NCBI RefSeq assembly: GCF_900109645.1
Contig: NZ_FOBG01000001.1
Location: forward strand, 1,178,001-1,242,000
Direction of reading: 5' to 3'
DNA from: Duganella sp. CF402
GTDB taxonomy: Bacteria; Pseudomonadota; Gammaproteobacteria; Burkholderiales; Burkholderiaceae_D
Length of the DNA: 64,000 bases
This document shows, one piece after another, positions 23,539 to 32,384 of this stretch; position 1 is the first letter of the stretch; each line of letters begins with the position of its first letter. The notes under the pieces were generated by a model, which was given only the letters and a program-made list of their open reading frames with translations, was not told the origin of the DNA and did no database searches. The translations under genes and the position numbers were made by a program.

Positions 23539-24648
23539 TTATTTGCGGCGCAGGCGCGCCAGTTTGTCCATATCGATGTCGACACCGAGGCCAGGGCCGG
23601 TCGGCACTTGCAGCATGAAGTCTTTGTAGACCAGCGGCGTTTGCAGCACTTCCTCGGTCAGCAGCAGCGGTCCAAACAGCTCGGTGCCGGCCGACAGGTC
23701 GGTGAAGGTCGAGAACAGGTGGGCCGATGCCGCCGTGCCCACGCCGCCCTCCAGCATGGTGCCGCCGTACAGGCTCACGCCGGACAACTGCGCCACCGTC
23801 GCCACCTGCGCGGCCGGAATCAAGCCGCCGGACTGGGTGATCTTCACCGCGAAGACGTCGGCCGCCGAGGCGTTTGCAAACGCCAGCGCATCCTGCGGGC
23901 CATGCAGCGCTTCGTCGGCCATGATGGAGACCGCGTAACGCTGCGCCAGGCGCGCCATTGCCGCCGTGTTCTCGGCGCGCACCGGCTGTTCGATCAGATC
24001 AATGCCGCCAGCTTCCAGCGCGGCGATGCCCTGCACCGCTTCCAGCTCGCTCCACGCCTGGTTCACATCGACGCGCACACTGACCGCATCGCCGAGTGCT
24101 TTTTTAATCGCCAGCACATGCTTGACGTCGTCGGCCACCGGACGGGCGCCGATCTTCAGCTTGAAGATGCGGTGGCGGCGCTTCTCCAGCATCAGCTCTG
24201 CTTCGGCGATGTCTTTGGCGGTGTCGCCGCTGGCCAGCGTCCACGCCACCGGCAGCGCATCGCGCACGCGGCCGCCCAGCAGTTCGCTGAGCGGGATGCC
24301 GAGGCGGCGTGCCTGCGCATCCAGCAGCGCGGTCTCGATCGCGCATTTGGCGAAGCGGTTGCCCTGGATGATCTTGCGGATCTTCGCCATCGCCTTCGCC
24401 ACCTGGCTCGCTTCCATGCCTGTCAGCAGCGGTGCGATGTGGGTGTCGATATTGACCTTGATGCTCTCCGGGCTCTCCTCGCCGTAGTTCAAGCCGCCGA
24501 TGGTGGTGGCCTCGCCCCAGCCTTCGATGCCGTCGGCGCAAACCACGCGCACCAGCACCAGCGTTTGCGTATTCATCGTCGCCACCGAGAGCTTGTGCGG
24601 ACGGATGGTCGGGACGTCGGCGAGGATGACTTCAATGTTCTGAATCAT
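23539..24648 (-). CDS. catB: Muconate cycloisomerase
   Basis: The 369-aa enolase-superfamily enzyme has a KxK motif (FKLKIGAR), metal ligands in DVNQAW, LIEQP and MADEALH, and the general-base lysine in FAVKITQSGG. It converts cis,cis-muconate to muconolactone. The ATG at 24648 starts the family-typical MIQNIEVILADVPTIRPHK; a longer frame would run into the promoter. It is the first gene of the catBCA-benABCD-pcaD operon and diverges from catR. Confidence 0.95.
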   Translation of the reverse strand: MIQNIEVILADVPTIRPHKLSVATMNTQTLVLVRVVCADGIEGWGEATTIGGLNYGEESPESIKVNIDTHIAPLLTGMEASQVAKAMAKIRKIIQGNRFAKCAIETALLDAQARRLGIPLSELLGGRVRDALPVAWTLASGDTAKDIAEAELMLEKRRHRIFKLKIGARPVADDVKHVLAIKKALGDAVSVRVDVNQAWSELEAVQGIAALEAGGIDLIEQPVRAENTAAMARLAQRYAVSIMADEALHGPQDALAFANASAADVFAVKITQSGGLIPAAQVATVAQLSGVSLYGGTMLEGGVGTAASAHLFSTFTDLSAGTELFGPLLLTEEVLQTPLVYKDFMLQVPTGPGLGVDIDMDKLARLRRK

Positions 24649-24680
24649 ATTTAGTTTGTATAATTGATCGGATAAGTACA

Positions 24681-24745
24681 CAATATTCTTGAAGAACCTC
24701 CCCGTCCAACACTGATTTGGCATTGTTTTAATACCCGAAAGGTAT
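24681..24745 (-). promoter_or_regulatory. catB promoter with CatM/BenM-type operator
   Basis: The operator ATACCCGAAAGGTAT (24731-24745) fits the ATAC-N7-GTAT consensus of CatM/BenM-type LysR regulators. It ends 3 bp before the catR start codon. On the reverse strand, a -35 TTGGAC (24709-24704) lies 21 bp from the operator, followed by a weak -10 (TATTGT) after 18 bp. Operator position, 21-bp spacing and -35 are the same as at the benE promoter. CatR probably activates catB here with muconate (or benzoate) and represses itself. Confidence 0.82.
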
Positions 24746-24748
24746 GCA

Positions 24749-25663
24749 ATGGAATTGCGTCACCTGCGTTACTTCGTCGCCGTCGCCGACGAGAAAAACT
24801 TCACCCGCGCCGCCGAGCGCCTGCACATCGCGCAGCCGCCTTTGAGCCGCCAGATCCAGCAACTGGAAGAGGAGCTGGGCGTGGAATTGATTGAGAAAGG
24901 CACGCGCCCGGTGAAGCTGACCGAGGCCGGCGCATTCTTCCACGCGCATGCGCAGGAATTGCTGGCCAAGGCGGCCGAACTGAAAACCATGACCCAGCGC
25001 GTGGGCAAAATCGAGCGCACTTTGTCGATTGGTTTTGTGGCGTCCACGCTATACGGCCTGCTGCCGCGCATCGTGCGCCGGTATCGCGCGCAGCATCCGC
25101 AGGTGGAGGTGACCTTCCATGAGCTGACCACCATGCAGCAGATCCAGGCGCTGAAGGATGGCGTGATAGATGTCGGCTTTGGCCGCGTGAAGAGTGAGGA
25201 TCCGAATATCCGGCGCATTGTGCTGCGCGAGGAGCGGCTGGTGATGGCGCTGCCGGCGGGGCATCCGCGCGCGGCGTCGTCGGATCCTTTGAGTCTCGTC
25301 GACCTGCAATCGGAAACGCTGCTGGTATACCCGAAAACGCCGCGCCCCAGCTTTGCCGACCAGGTGTTGTCGGTGCTGTCCGAGCGCGCCATCGTGCCGC
25401 TGAAAATCATCGAGGTGCGCGAACTGCAGATTGCGATCGGCCTGGTGGCGGCCGGCCAGGGCGTGGCCATCGTGCCGGAAAGCGTGCAAGGCATGAAGCG
25501 CGACGACGTGGTGTTCCGCGCCCTCACCGACCGCCACGCCGTGTCGCCGGTGATGTTCAGCGTGCGCAAGCTGGATCGCTCGGAGGAACTGCAGAAGATG
25601 CTGGCCGTGATCTACGACGTGTACGACGCGGCCGGCATCAGCTACATCCGGGAAACGCTTTAA
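24749..25663 (+). CDS. catR: LysR-type regulator of the cat/ben genes (CatR/CatM/BenM family)
   Basis: The 304-aa protein has an N-terminal winged helix (MELRHLRYFVAVADEKNFTR, LHIAQPPLSRQIQQLEEELG) and a C-terminal effector domain starting near residue 90 (LSIGFVASTLYGLLPRIVRR). Divergence from catB and the operator beside its start codon mark it as the local regulator. Whether it answers only to muconate or also to benzoate, as BenM does, cannot be told. Being the only LysR gene in the ben/cat block, it probably controls both promoters. Its stop overlaps the stop of benK by 4 bp. Confidence 0.92.
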   Translation: MELRHLRYFVAVADEKNFTRAAERLHIAQPPLSRQIQQLEEELGVELIEKGTRPVKLTEAGAFFHAHAQELLAKAAELKTMTQRVGKIERTLSIGFVASTLYGLLPRIVRRYRAQHPQVEVTFHELTTMQQIQALKDGVIDVGFGRVKSEDPNIRRIVLREERLVMALPAGHPRAASSDPLSLVDLQSETLLVYPKTPRPSFADQVLSVLSERAIVPLKIIEVRELQIAIGLVAAGQGVAIVPESVQGMKRDDVVFRALTDRHAVSPVMFSVRKLDRSEELQKMLAVIYDVYDAAGISYIRETL

Positions 25664-26997
25664 GCCGCAGCCGGCGCTGCCGCCAGCGAGACAGACGCCG
25701 AGCGGCCGTGCCGGATCAGCGATACGGCTATCGTCGCAATCACCGCCGGTATTGCGATGGCGACGAAGTTCTGCTCCAGCGGCAGCGCCATGCCAACCAG
25801 CGTGCCGATCACGATCGGCGCCAGGATCGCGCCGCTGCGGCCCACGCCCGAGGCCCAGCCTATGCCGGTCGAGCGCACGGCGGCCGGATAGAACTGGCCC
25901 GCATAGGCATAGGTCACAATCTGGGTGCCGATGGTCGAGGCGCCGGCCAGGCCGACCAGCACATACAGCACTTCGGTCGATACCTTGTAGCCGAGCAGCG
26001 TGATCGATACCGCCGCCAGCGCGTACATCCCCACCAGTACGTATTTGATGTGGAAACGGTCCGCCAGCCAGCCGCCGCCCACCGCACCGACTACCGCGCC
26101 GAAGTTCAGCACCAGCACAAAGGTCAGCGCGGAGCCAAGGCTGTAACCTGCGCTGGCCATCAGCTTGGCCAGCCACGAGCTCAGTGCATACACCATGAAC
26201 AGGCACATAAAGAAGGCGATCCAGAACATCACGGTGCTGAAGCCGCGGCCGTCCTGGAACAGCTTCCCGATCGGCGCACCTTCGGCGCGGTCATGGGTGG
26301 CGACGGCATAACGGTCGGTCGCTCCGACAACATACTGCGGCTCCATGCGAGTCAGGATGCTTTGCAGTTCGCCGATGCGCGCCTGGCGAATCAGGAACGG
26401 CATCGATTCCGGCAATGACTTCAGGATGAACGGAATCAGCACCACCGGTGCGCCGGCCGCGAGAAACACAGACTGCCAGCCATAGGCTTCGATCATGCCT
26501 TTGCCCAGCAGCGCCGCCAGCATGCCGCCTACCGCGTAGCCGCTGAACATCAGCGTCACCATCGTCGAGCGGATTCTGCGTGGCGAGTACTCGGTCATCT
26601 GCGCCACCACGTTCGGCATCACGCCGCCGATGCCAAGGCCGGCCAGAAAGCGCATGGCGCTGAACACATAGGGATCCTGCGTCAGTCCCGCCGCCGCCGT
26701 GAAGACGCTGAACAGCGCCAGGCAAATCGCAATCGCACGTGGACGACCAATGCGGTCGGCCACCGTCCCCAAAAAGATCGCGCCGAACATCATGCCGAAC
26801 AACGCCGAGCTGACCATGAAGCCGGCATTCTGCGCCGTTACCCCCATGCTCTTCATGATGGATGGCAGCGCGATGCCGGCAACCGCCAGGTCGTAGCCGT
26901 CGCAAATGATAATGATCGCGCACCACGCCAGGATGCCGGCATGGAAGCGGTTGAAGCGCGCGTTGTCCGCTAGTTTATGGATGTCGATGTGCTGCAT
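25660..26997 (-). CDS. benK: Benzoate/aromatic acid:H+ symporter, MFS family
   Basis: The 445-aa permease has about twelve hydrophobic segments and the aromatic-acid symporter motifs CDGYDLAVAGIALPSIM in TM1 and GTVADRIGRPR in the loop after TM2. A long central cytosolic loop is also seen, as in BenK/PcaK. It would import benzoate with protons for the adjacent degradation genes. Its start lies inside benE, with a 23-bp overlap, so the two transporters are co-transcribed. Confidence 0.9.
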   Translation of the reverse strand: MQHIDIHKLADNARFNRFHAGILAWCAIIIICDGYDLAVAGIALPSIMKSMGVTAQNAGFMVSSALFGMMFGAIFLGTVADRIGRPRAIAICLALFSVFTAAAGLTQDPYVFSAMRFLAGLGIGGVMPNVVAQMTEYSPRRIRSTMVTLMFSGYAVGGMLAALLGKGMIEAYGWQSVFLAAGAPVVLIPFILKSLPESMPFLIRQARIGELQSILTRMEPQYVVGATDRYAVATHDRAEGAPIGKLFQDGRGFSTVMFWIAFFMCLFMVYALSSWLAKLMASAGYSLGSALTFVLVLNFGAVVGAVGGGWLADRFHIKYVLVGMYALAAVSITLLGYKVSTEVLYVLVGLAGASTIGTQIVTYAYAGQFYPAAVRSTGIGWASGVGRSGAILAPIVIGTLVGMALPLEQNFVAIAIPAVIATIAVSLIRHGRSASVSLAAAPAAA

Positions 26998-28168
26998 GAT
27001 GCTGGTCTCCCTTGTTGTAGTAGTGGTGATTAAACTTATGTGCGGCCATGCCGATCAAAATGCCCCAGAACGCCGAGCCGAGACCGAGGAAGGTCATGCC
27101 CGACGCGGTGGCGAGAAAAGTAAGCACGGAAGCTTCGCGCTCCGGCGATTCGGCAATCTGTGCGAGGTTGGTGGTGATGGGGCCCAGCAGCGCCAGTCCT
27201 GCCAGTGTCACGATCAATTCCTTGGGCAAGGCGGCGAACAGCATCACCACCGAGCCGCCGCACAAGCCGGCCAGCAGGTAGAACACCCCGTTGGCGATGC
27301 CGGCGATGTAGCGCTTGCGCGGATCCTCATGCGCATCGCGCCCGGTGCACATGGCGGCCGTAATCGCGGCAATCGCGATCGTGATCCCGCCGGTGAATGC
27401 AGTGATGATCGAAGCCACGCTGTTGACCGCCACCACGCGCCGCACCGGCACGTTGTAGCCGGCGCTCTTGAGGATCGTCATGCCGGGCAAGTACTGGCCG
27501 CTCAATGTGGTCAGCACCAGCGGCAAGGCCAGGCTGAAGGTCGAAGACCAGCTCCACTCGGGCGGGATGAATTGCGGTGTCACCAACTGCAGCTGTACGC
27601 TGGCGAGATGCGTCTGCCCGGTCATCATAGCGATGGCGATGCCTGTCGCCAGCAACAGCACGACGGCATAGCGCGGATAAAGACGCTTGAACAACAGGAA
27701 TGTCACCAGCATGCCGCACACCAGCAACGGCGAGGTGCCCATGCCTTTGAAAGCGTTGAGGCCAAACGGCAGCAGGATCCCTGCCATCATGCCGCTGGCG
27801 ATCCCCTTGGGTACATACGCCATCAGACGCTCAAAGCCGCCGCTTAAGCCGATTGCCAGCAACAGCACCGCAGCGGTCAGGTAGGCGCCAACCGCTTCAT
27901 GAATCGACAGCGCGGGGAACAAGGGAATGAGCAGCGCAGTGCCGGGCGCGGACCACGCGGTGATGACCGGCGCCTTCAGCGTCCAACTCAACATGATGCC
28001 GGCCAGCGCCGCACCCAGCGTGATGCCCCATACCCACGAAGCGAACATCTCGTTGGACATGTGCCCTGCTTGCGCGGCCTGGTAAAAAATGGCGAGCGGC
28101 CCGGCCAGTGAAACCAGCACGGCGAGAAAGCCCGCGCCGATGGCGGAAACGGGCAGTGAGGATGGCAT
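26975..28168 (-). CDS. benE: Benzoate transporter BenE family
   Basis: The 397-aa membrane protein has about eleven to twelve hydrophobic segments and BenE-family motifs (GITLGAALAGIMLSWTLKAP, WSAPGTALLIPLF, NSVASIITAFTGGITIAIAA). It is the first gene after an operator like that of catB, so its induction probably follows the catabolic operon. Two unrelated benzoate permeases in one transcript are also found in other benzoate degraders. Confidence 0.92.
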   Translation of the reverse strand: MPSSLPVSAIGAGFLAVLVSLAGPLAIFYQAAQAGHMSNEMFASWVWGITLGAALAGIMLSWTLKAPVITAWSAPGTALLIPLFPALSIHEAVGAYLTAAVLLLAIGLSGGFERLMAYVPKGIASGMMAGILLPFGLNAFKGMGTSPLLVCGMLVTFLLFKRLYPRYAVVLLLATGIAIAMMTGQTHLASVQLQLVTPQFIPPEWSWSSTFSLALPLVLTTLSGQYLPGMTILKSAGYNVPVRRVVAVNSVASIITAFTGGITIAIAAITAAMCTGRDAHEDPRKRYIAGIANGVFYLLAGLCGGSVVMLFAALPKELIVTLAGLALLGPITTNLAQIAESPEREASVLTFLATASGMTFLGLGSAFWGILIGMAAHKFNHHYYNKGDQHHAAHRHP

Positions 28169-28199
28169 GGGTGTCTCCGTGTTTTTGTCTTTGTGGCAG

Positions 28200-28263
28200 A
28201 GTAGACAAGTTACAGGGCACGGTCCAACACCGATTTAGTATGCTTTAAATACCTTTCGAGTAT
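28200..28263 (-). promoter_or_regulatory. benE-benK promoter with second CatM/BenM-type operator
   Basis: The operator ATACCTTTCGAGTAT (28249-28263) is ATAC-N7-GTAT. The reverse-strand -35 TTGGAC (28227-28222) lies 21 bp from it, with a weak -10 TCTACT after 16 bp. The stretch GTCCAACACYGATTT is shared with the catB promoter, so both promoters have one design. The remainder of the 300-bp gap 28169-28468 contains no gene and no other clear signal apart from GGAG before the next start. Confidence 0.82.
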
Positions 28264-28468
28264 GCGCAAAATGCCTGCAGATAGCTCTTCAGGCTTGGGG
28301 CATTTCATGGTAAATGGGTCATTGTCCACCTCCATTGGTCGTCCCGTAAGTCGATATAAGCAGGGGCTTTATGCAAGATTCTGGGATTCTGTATTTGCTC
28401 CCGGGCCGTTGCGGCGGCGCCCCTGGCTCCCTACACTGGATTCATTCCCAATCCAACTGGAGCAAATC

Positions 28469-29464
28469 ATGAAACAGACGATGAAAGCAGCCGTACTGAA
28501 CGCCTTCGAAGCACCACTGGCATTGTCCGAGGTGGAGCGCCCGGTCGCCGCCAAGGGCCAGGTGCTGGTCAAGATCATGGCCAGCGGCGTCAATCCGCTG
28601 GACATCAAGATCGCTGGCGGCAAGGCCGATCATGCCAACGTCACCCTGCCCGCCATCCTCGGCATCGACATGGCCGGCGTGGTGGAAGCCGTTGGCGAGG
28701 GCGTGACCGGCTTCGCCCCTGGCGACGAGGTGTGGGGCATGACGGGCGGCGTCGGCGGCGTCCAGGGCTCGCTGGCCCAATACGCCGCCGTGGATGCCGA
28801 CCTGCTGGCGCACAAGCCGACCAGCATCAGCATGCGCGAAGCCGCCGCCCTGCCGCTGGTGTTTATCACCGCTTGGGAAGGTCTGGTGGACCGCGCCAAG
28901 GTCGGTCCCGGCATGAAGGTGCTGGTGCACGGCGGCGCCGGCGGCGTCGGTCATATTGCGGTTCAACTCGCCCGCGCTTACGGTGCCGACGTGTACGCAA
29001 CCGGCAGTGCTGCCCAGCGCGCCACCATCGAGGGCTACGGCGCCACCTTCATCGACTACCAGGCCAGCACGGTGGATGAATACGTGCGGCAGCACACCGG
29101 CGGCGAGGGCTTCGACATCGTGTATGACACGGTGGGCGGCGCCACCCTGGATGCGTCTTTCGCTGCCGCCAAGCGCTACCACGGCCATGTGGTGAGCTGC
29201 CTCGGCTGGGGAACCCACGCGCTGGCGCCACTGTCGTTCCGCGCCGCGACCTACTCGGGCGTGTTCACCCTGCTGCCATTGCTGAGCGGCTTTGGCCGTG
29301 CCAACCACGGCGCCATCATGACCGCCGCCGCCAAGCTGGTCGATGACGGCAAGATCTCGGTGCTGATGGATGCCCAGCGTTACGCGCTGGCCGACGTCGG
29401 CAAGGCCCACGCGGCGCTGCAGGCCGGCACCGCGCGCGGCAAAGTCGTGGTGGAGGTGGCATGA
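28469..29464 (+). CDS. Zinc-independent quinone oxidoreductase-like MDR protein
   Basis: The 331-aa medium-chain dehydrogenase/reductase has a GroES-like N-terminal domain (MKAAVLNAFEAPLALSEVER) and a Rossmann domain with VHGGAGGVGHIAVQLARAYG. The zinc-binding cysteines of alcohol dehydrogenases are absent, which fits the NADPH:quinone reductase branch. The substrate is unknown. ATG 28469 is preferred because GGAG lies eight bases upstream. Its stop overlaps the start of the broken monooxygenase gene (ATGA), so the two once formed an operon. Confidence 0.87.
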   Translation: MKQTMKAAVLNAFEAPLALSEVERPVAAKGQVLVKIMASGVNPLDIKIAGGKADHANVTLPAILGIDMAGVVEAVGEGVTGFAPGDEVWGMTGGVGGVQGSLAQYAAVDADLLAHKPTSISMREAAALPLVFITAWEGLVDRAKVGPGMKVLVHGGAGGVGHIAVQLARAYGADVYATGSAAQRATIEGYGATFIDYQASTVDEYVRQHTGGEGFDIVYDTVGGATLDASFAAAKRYHGHVVSCLGWGTHALAPLSFRAATYSGVFTLLPLLSGFGRANHGAIMTAAAKLVDDGKISVLMDAQRYALADVGKAHAALQAGTARGKVVVEVA

Positions 29465-30307
29465 GCCTGCTGGCCTCGGTCCCGTTCTCGGCGCTCGATG
29501 TCGTGCCCCAGCGTGCCGGCGGGACGATGGCCGACGCCCTGAACGAAGCGCTGGCTTACGGGCGGGCGCTGGAGCGGCTAGGCTACCATCGGCTGTGGCT
29601 GGCGGAACACCACAACCTGTCGGGTGTCGCCTCGGGCTGGGACGCGCGCCGGGCGCCGACGGCGACACCATGCGGGCTTTGCGGCGGGGCCCGGCCGATG
29701 GGAATGTTTTCGCGGAACTGGTGACGGAAGTCCAGCAATACGTAGGGCCGGTTTTGCCGGGACAACGCGTGCGCGCGGTGCCCGGCGCCGGCACCAACGT
29801 GCCGATCTGGATCCTCGGTTCCGGCACGTTTGGCGCGTCGCTGGCGGCGGAGCGCGGCCTGCCCTTTGCATTCGCCGCGCATATCGCGCCCCGGGCGCTG
29901 CGCGAGGCGGCACAAGTCTACCGCGCCCGGTTCAAGCCGTCGGCGGCACATGCCCGGCCTTACCTGATGGTGTGCCTGCCGCTGGTGGCGGCAGCGTCGG
30001 ACGCCGAGGCGCAGTTCCTCGCCACCACCATGTTCCAGCGTTCGCTGGCGCTGTTCCGGGGCGAGGGCCTGACCATGTTGCCGCCGGTGGCCGATATGTC
30101 TGCCATTTGGAGCGAGGCCGAGGAAGTCGCCGTGCGTGGCATGCTCAGCGCCGCCATCATCGGCGGGCCCGCTACTGTGCTGAAGCGGCTGGAGCAAGTA
30201 CTGGCGTCAACCCAGGCGGACGAGCTGATGTTCAGCTCCAACTTCTACCACGCCGAGCACCGCTTGCGTTCGATAGAAATCGTCGCCGGCCTGCATGGAC
30301 CGCAGCG
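29461..30307 (+). pseudogene. Broken luciferase-like flavin monooxygenase (internal deletion plus frameshift)
   Basis: The first frame encodes a normal LLM-class N-terminus (DALNEALAYGRALERLGYHR then LWLAEHHNLSGVAS). At about 29637 it jumps to another frame, beginning at LGLGRAPG and continuing through VPIWILGSGTFGASLAAERG and ADELMFSSNFYHAEHRLRS to the usual end of the family. In intact relatives about 50 residues, including the IRVGAGGIMLPNHAPL region, lie between these points. A deletion of about 150 bp, not a multiple of three, explains both the gap and the frameshift. The product would be truncated after about 87 aa. Confidence 0.85.
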
Positions 30308-30339
30308 GCTTGCCGGTGCGCTCGAGCGTGTCGATCAGG

Positions 30340-30634
30340 CGCGCCGATCAGCCCGGCCCGATTGCGCTCCGTGGCGGCGGCCATCGCATCGCCATCGGCG
30401 GGGGCGGCCCGGTGACCTCGTTTGTCAGCGGCTTCTTTGACATTGACCAGATGGAGGCCAAGCCGCTGTTAAAAGCGCTGCCGAAACTCATCCATCCGCG
30501 CTTACTCCAGCATGCCGCAGGGGCCCACGCGCGGCTGGCTGGCGGCGGCCCGCGACCGTCACTTGTCGCACTCAATCGGGATGACGCCGGGCGCCTTCCG
30601 CAAGGCGCACGAGGCGGCGGTTCAATTATCATAG
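30340..30634 (+). pseudogene. Remnants of an AraC-family regulator
   Basis: A first piece reads GGGGPVTSFVSGFFDIDQME then AKPLLKALPKLIH, matching the end of the cupin sensor domain of cupin-AraC regulators. After a frame change, an open stretch from 30512 reads GWLAAARDRHLSHSIG then MTPGAFRKAHEAA, ending at TAG 30632-30634. This resembles the hinge after the cupin joined directly to the extreme C-terminus, so the helix-turn-helix domain is missing. At least two deletions or frameshifts are needed. Together with the preceding broken gene it marks a decaying segment. Confidence 0.65.
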
Positions 30635-30635
30635 C

Positions 30636-31103
30636 CTACAAGGTTTCCGCCGGCAGGCTATTGGCGATCGATAGCAGCGCGCCAGCGCCTTGCTCGCCCA
30701 GCAGCCGTTTGGCTGTCTCCTGTGCGTCGCGCCAGGCGGGCATGGCGGCTTCCAGCAGCTTGCGGCCCGTTTTGGACAACACGATGGGCCGGCTGCGCCC
30801 TGAGCTTGGCGGCTGTTCTTCAACCCATCCCTGATCAAGCAGCAGCTGCAAGTTGCGGGTGGAGGTCGACCGTTCAAGGTGATTGGCGCGCGCCAGTTCT
30901 GCGCGGCTGGCGCCCTTCATCTTGGCGATGACCACCAGCATGGAAAACTGGGAAGAATTCACGTCAAACGGACGCAGCGCCTGGTCGTAAATATTGGTGA
31001 TGACACGCGAAATAATCCGCGTGCGGGTCAACAGGCAGTGCTGGGTGACTTCTGCAATCAGGCCTGCTTCGAGGTGCGCGTGGTTGGCTGTATCGGTTTT
31101 CAT
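30636..31103 (-). CDS. MarR-family transcriptional regulator
   Basis: The 155-aa protein has a MarR winged helix in its middle (FDVNSSQFSMLVVIAKMKGA, RAELARANHLERSTSTRNLQ, wing SSGRSRPIVLSKTGR). It begins 4 bp after the stop of an MFS efflux gene, so the pair is an operon. Two palindromes before the MFS gene are its probable operators. The inducing compound is unknown. Confidence 0.9.
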   Translation of the reverse strand: MKTDTANHAHLEAGLIAEVTQHCLLTRTRIISRVITNIYDQALRPFDVNSSQFSMLVVIAKMKGASRAELARANHLERSTSTRNLQLLLDQGWVEEQPPSSGRSRPIVLSKTGRKLLEAAMPAWRDAQETAKRLLGEQGAGALLSIANSLPAETL

Positions 31104-31107
31104 GGGC

Positions 31108-32286
31108 CTATTTTAGTGTAGATGTTGCAGCCAGCGCCACGACGCGGATTTTCCGGCTGGCCGATTGGGCGAACATGAATGCCAGCACGATGGGCGCCAC
31201 CGCGATCAGTCCCAGCAGGTGATGGTCCAGCGCGGCAATCCCGGCGGCGCCCACCACCCCGGCCACGGATATACCCACATACAAGGCAGCCGAGTTCAGT
31301 CCCATCAGCAAGGGCGCGGCCGCCGGAGCGATCTGGATCAGGCGTGCCTGCTGCGGCACCACCAGGCCCCAGCCGCAAATGCCCCAGATCACGACAGCGA
31401 TAGCTGCGGTAGGTAGCGATGCACTGGTCCACGGCAGGGCCAGGAAATTCAGCACCAGCAAGGCGATGGCGCCATTGATGATGACGCGGCTGCCAAAGCG
31501 GTCGGTCAGGCGGCCTGCGGCCAGGTTGCCGGCCGTAGCGGCAACGCCCCACAGCAGCATCAGGCCAGCGAGCACTTCAGGATGGCCGCCGGTAGCCCGG
31601 TCAAAGCTCACGCCCATGTAGGTGTAGACCGAGAACATGCCGGCATACGCTGCCAGCGTTGTGAGCAGGGTCAGCGCGACGCGGCTGTCCTTCAGCGGCG
31701 CCAGGCGCTGTTGAAGGCTGGCCGACGGCAAGGCCGCAATCGTGGGCAGCAGGTACTGCACCGCTGCCAACGCAGCCAGACCGACGGCGCAGACGAACCA
31801 CAAGGTGTCGCGCCAGTTGCCCAGGCTGCCGATAAAGGTGCCCAGCGGCGAGCCGAGCGCGGTGGCGCTGGACAATCCAGCGATCACCACCGCCAACGCT
31901 TGCGCGCGCTTCTCCGGCGCCGCCAAGGCAGCGGCGGTTGCGGTGGCGGTTGGGCTGTACATGGCCGCGCCCAGGCCGGCGATGAAACGGCTGGCAAGCA
32001 CCAGCCCCAGCGTTGGCGCCAGCGCGGTGATGGCATTGCCAATGACAAAAATTGCCAAGCCTGCAAGCAGCAGGCGCTTGCGCGGCCAGTGAGACGCCAG
32101 TGCCGCGATCACGGGCGACAGCAAGGCATAGCTCAGCGCATATACCGTGACCATCTGGCCGGCCACGGAGACCGATACATTCAGCGACTCGGCCACCTGC
32201 GGCAGGATGCCTGCCACCACAAAGCTGTCGGTGCCGACTGCGAACATGCCGGCAGCGAGGGTTAATAGACGACGATCGATATTCAT
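31108..32286 (-). CDS. MFS drug/metabolite efflux transporter (DHA1 type)
   Basis: The 392-aa permease has about twelve hydrophobic segments, an N-terminal FAVGTDSFVVAGILPQVAES typical of the AraJ/PmrA-like DHA1 branch, and the loop motif RLTDRFGSRV in the second half. It probably exports a small organic compound. It is the first gene of an operon with the marR gene and is preceded by two MarR-box-like palindromes. Confidence 0.9.
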   Translation of the reverse strand: MNIDRRLLTLAAGMFAVGTDSFVVAGILPQVAESLNVSVSVAGQMVTVYALSYALLSPVIAALASHWPRKRLLLAGLAIFVIGNAITALAPTLGLVLASRFIAGLGAAMYSPTATATAAALAAPEKRAQALAVVIAGLSSATALGSPLGTFIGSLGNWRDTLWFVCAVGLAALAAVQYLLPTIAALPSASLQQRLAPLKDSRVALTLLTTLAAYAGMFSVYTYMGVSFDRATGGHPEVLAGLMLLWGVAATAGNLAAGRLTDRFGSRVIINGAIALLVLNFLALPWTSASLPTAAIAVVIWGICGWGLVVPQQARLIQIAPAAAPLLMGLNSAALYVGISVAGVVGAAGIAALDHHLLGLIAVAPIVLAFMFAQSASRKIRVVALAATSTLK

Positions 32287-32298
32287 CGCAGTTTCCTT

Positions 32299-32316
32299 AT
32301 GGTGTATCTACACCAT
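32299..32316. promoter_or_regulatory. Perfect MarR-type palindrome, proximal operator
   Basis: ATGGTGTA-TC-TACACCAT is a perfect 8-2-8 palindrome centred about 22 bp upstream of the MFS start codon. It overlaps the likely transcription start region. The size and symmetry fit MarR-family operators. Confidence 0.7.
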
Positions 32317-32362
32317 TGACGTTAAAAATATTGCGGCATGACGCCGCAGGCTTGAAGTCACT

Positions 32363-32380
32363 ATAGTGTATATGCACCAT
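32363..32380. promoter_or_regulatory. Second MarR-type palindrome, distal operator
   Basis: ATAGTGTA-TA-TGCACCAT repeats the same motif with two arm mismatches, 64 bp (about six helical turns) from the proximal copy. This spacing would place two dimers on the same DNA face around the promoter. Confidence 0.6.
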
Positions 32381-32384
32381 AAGG

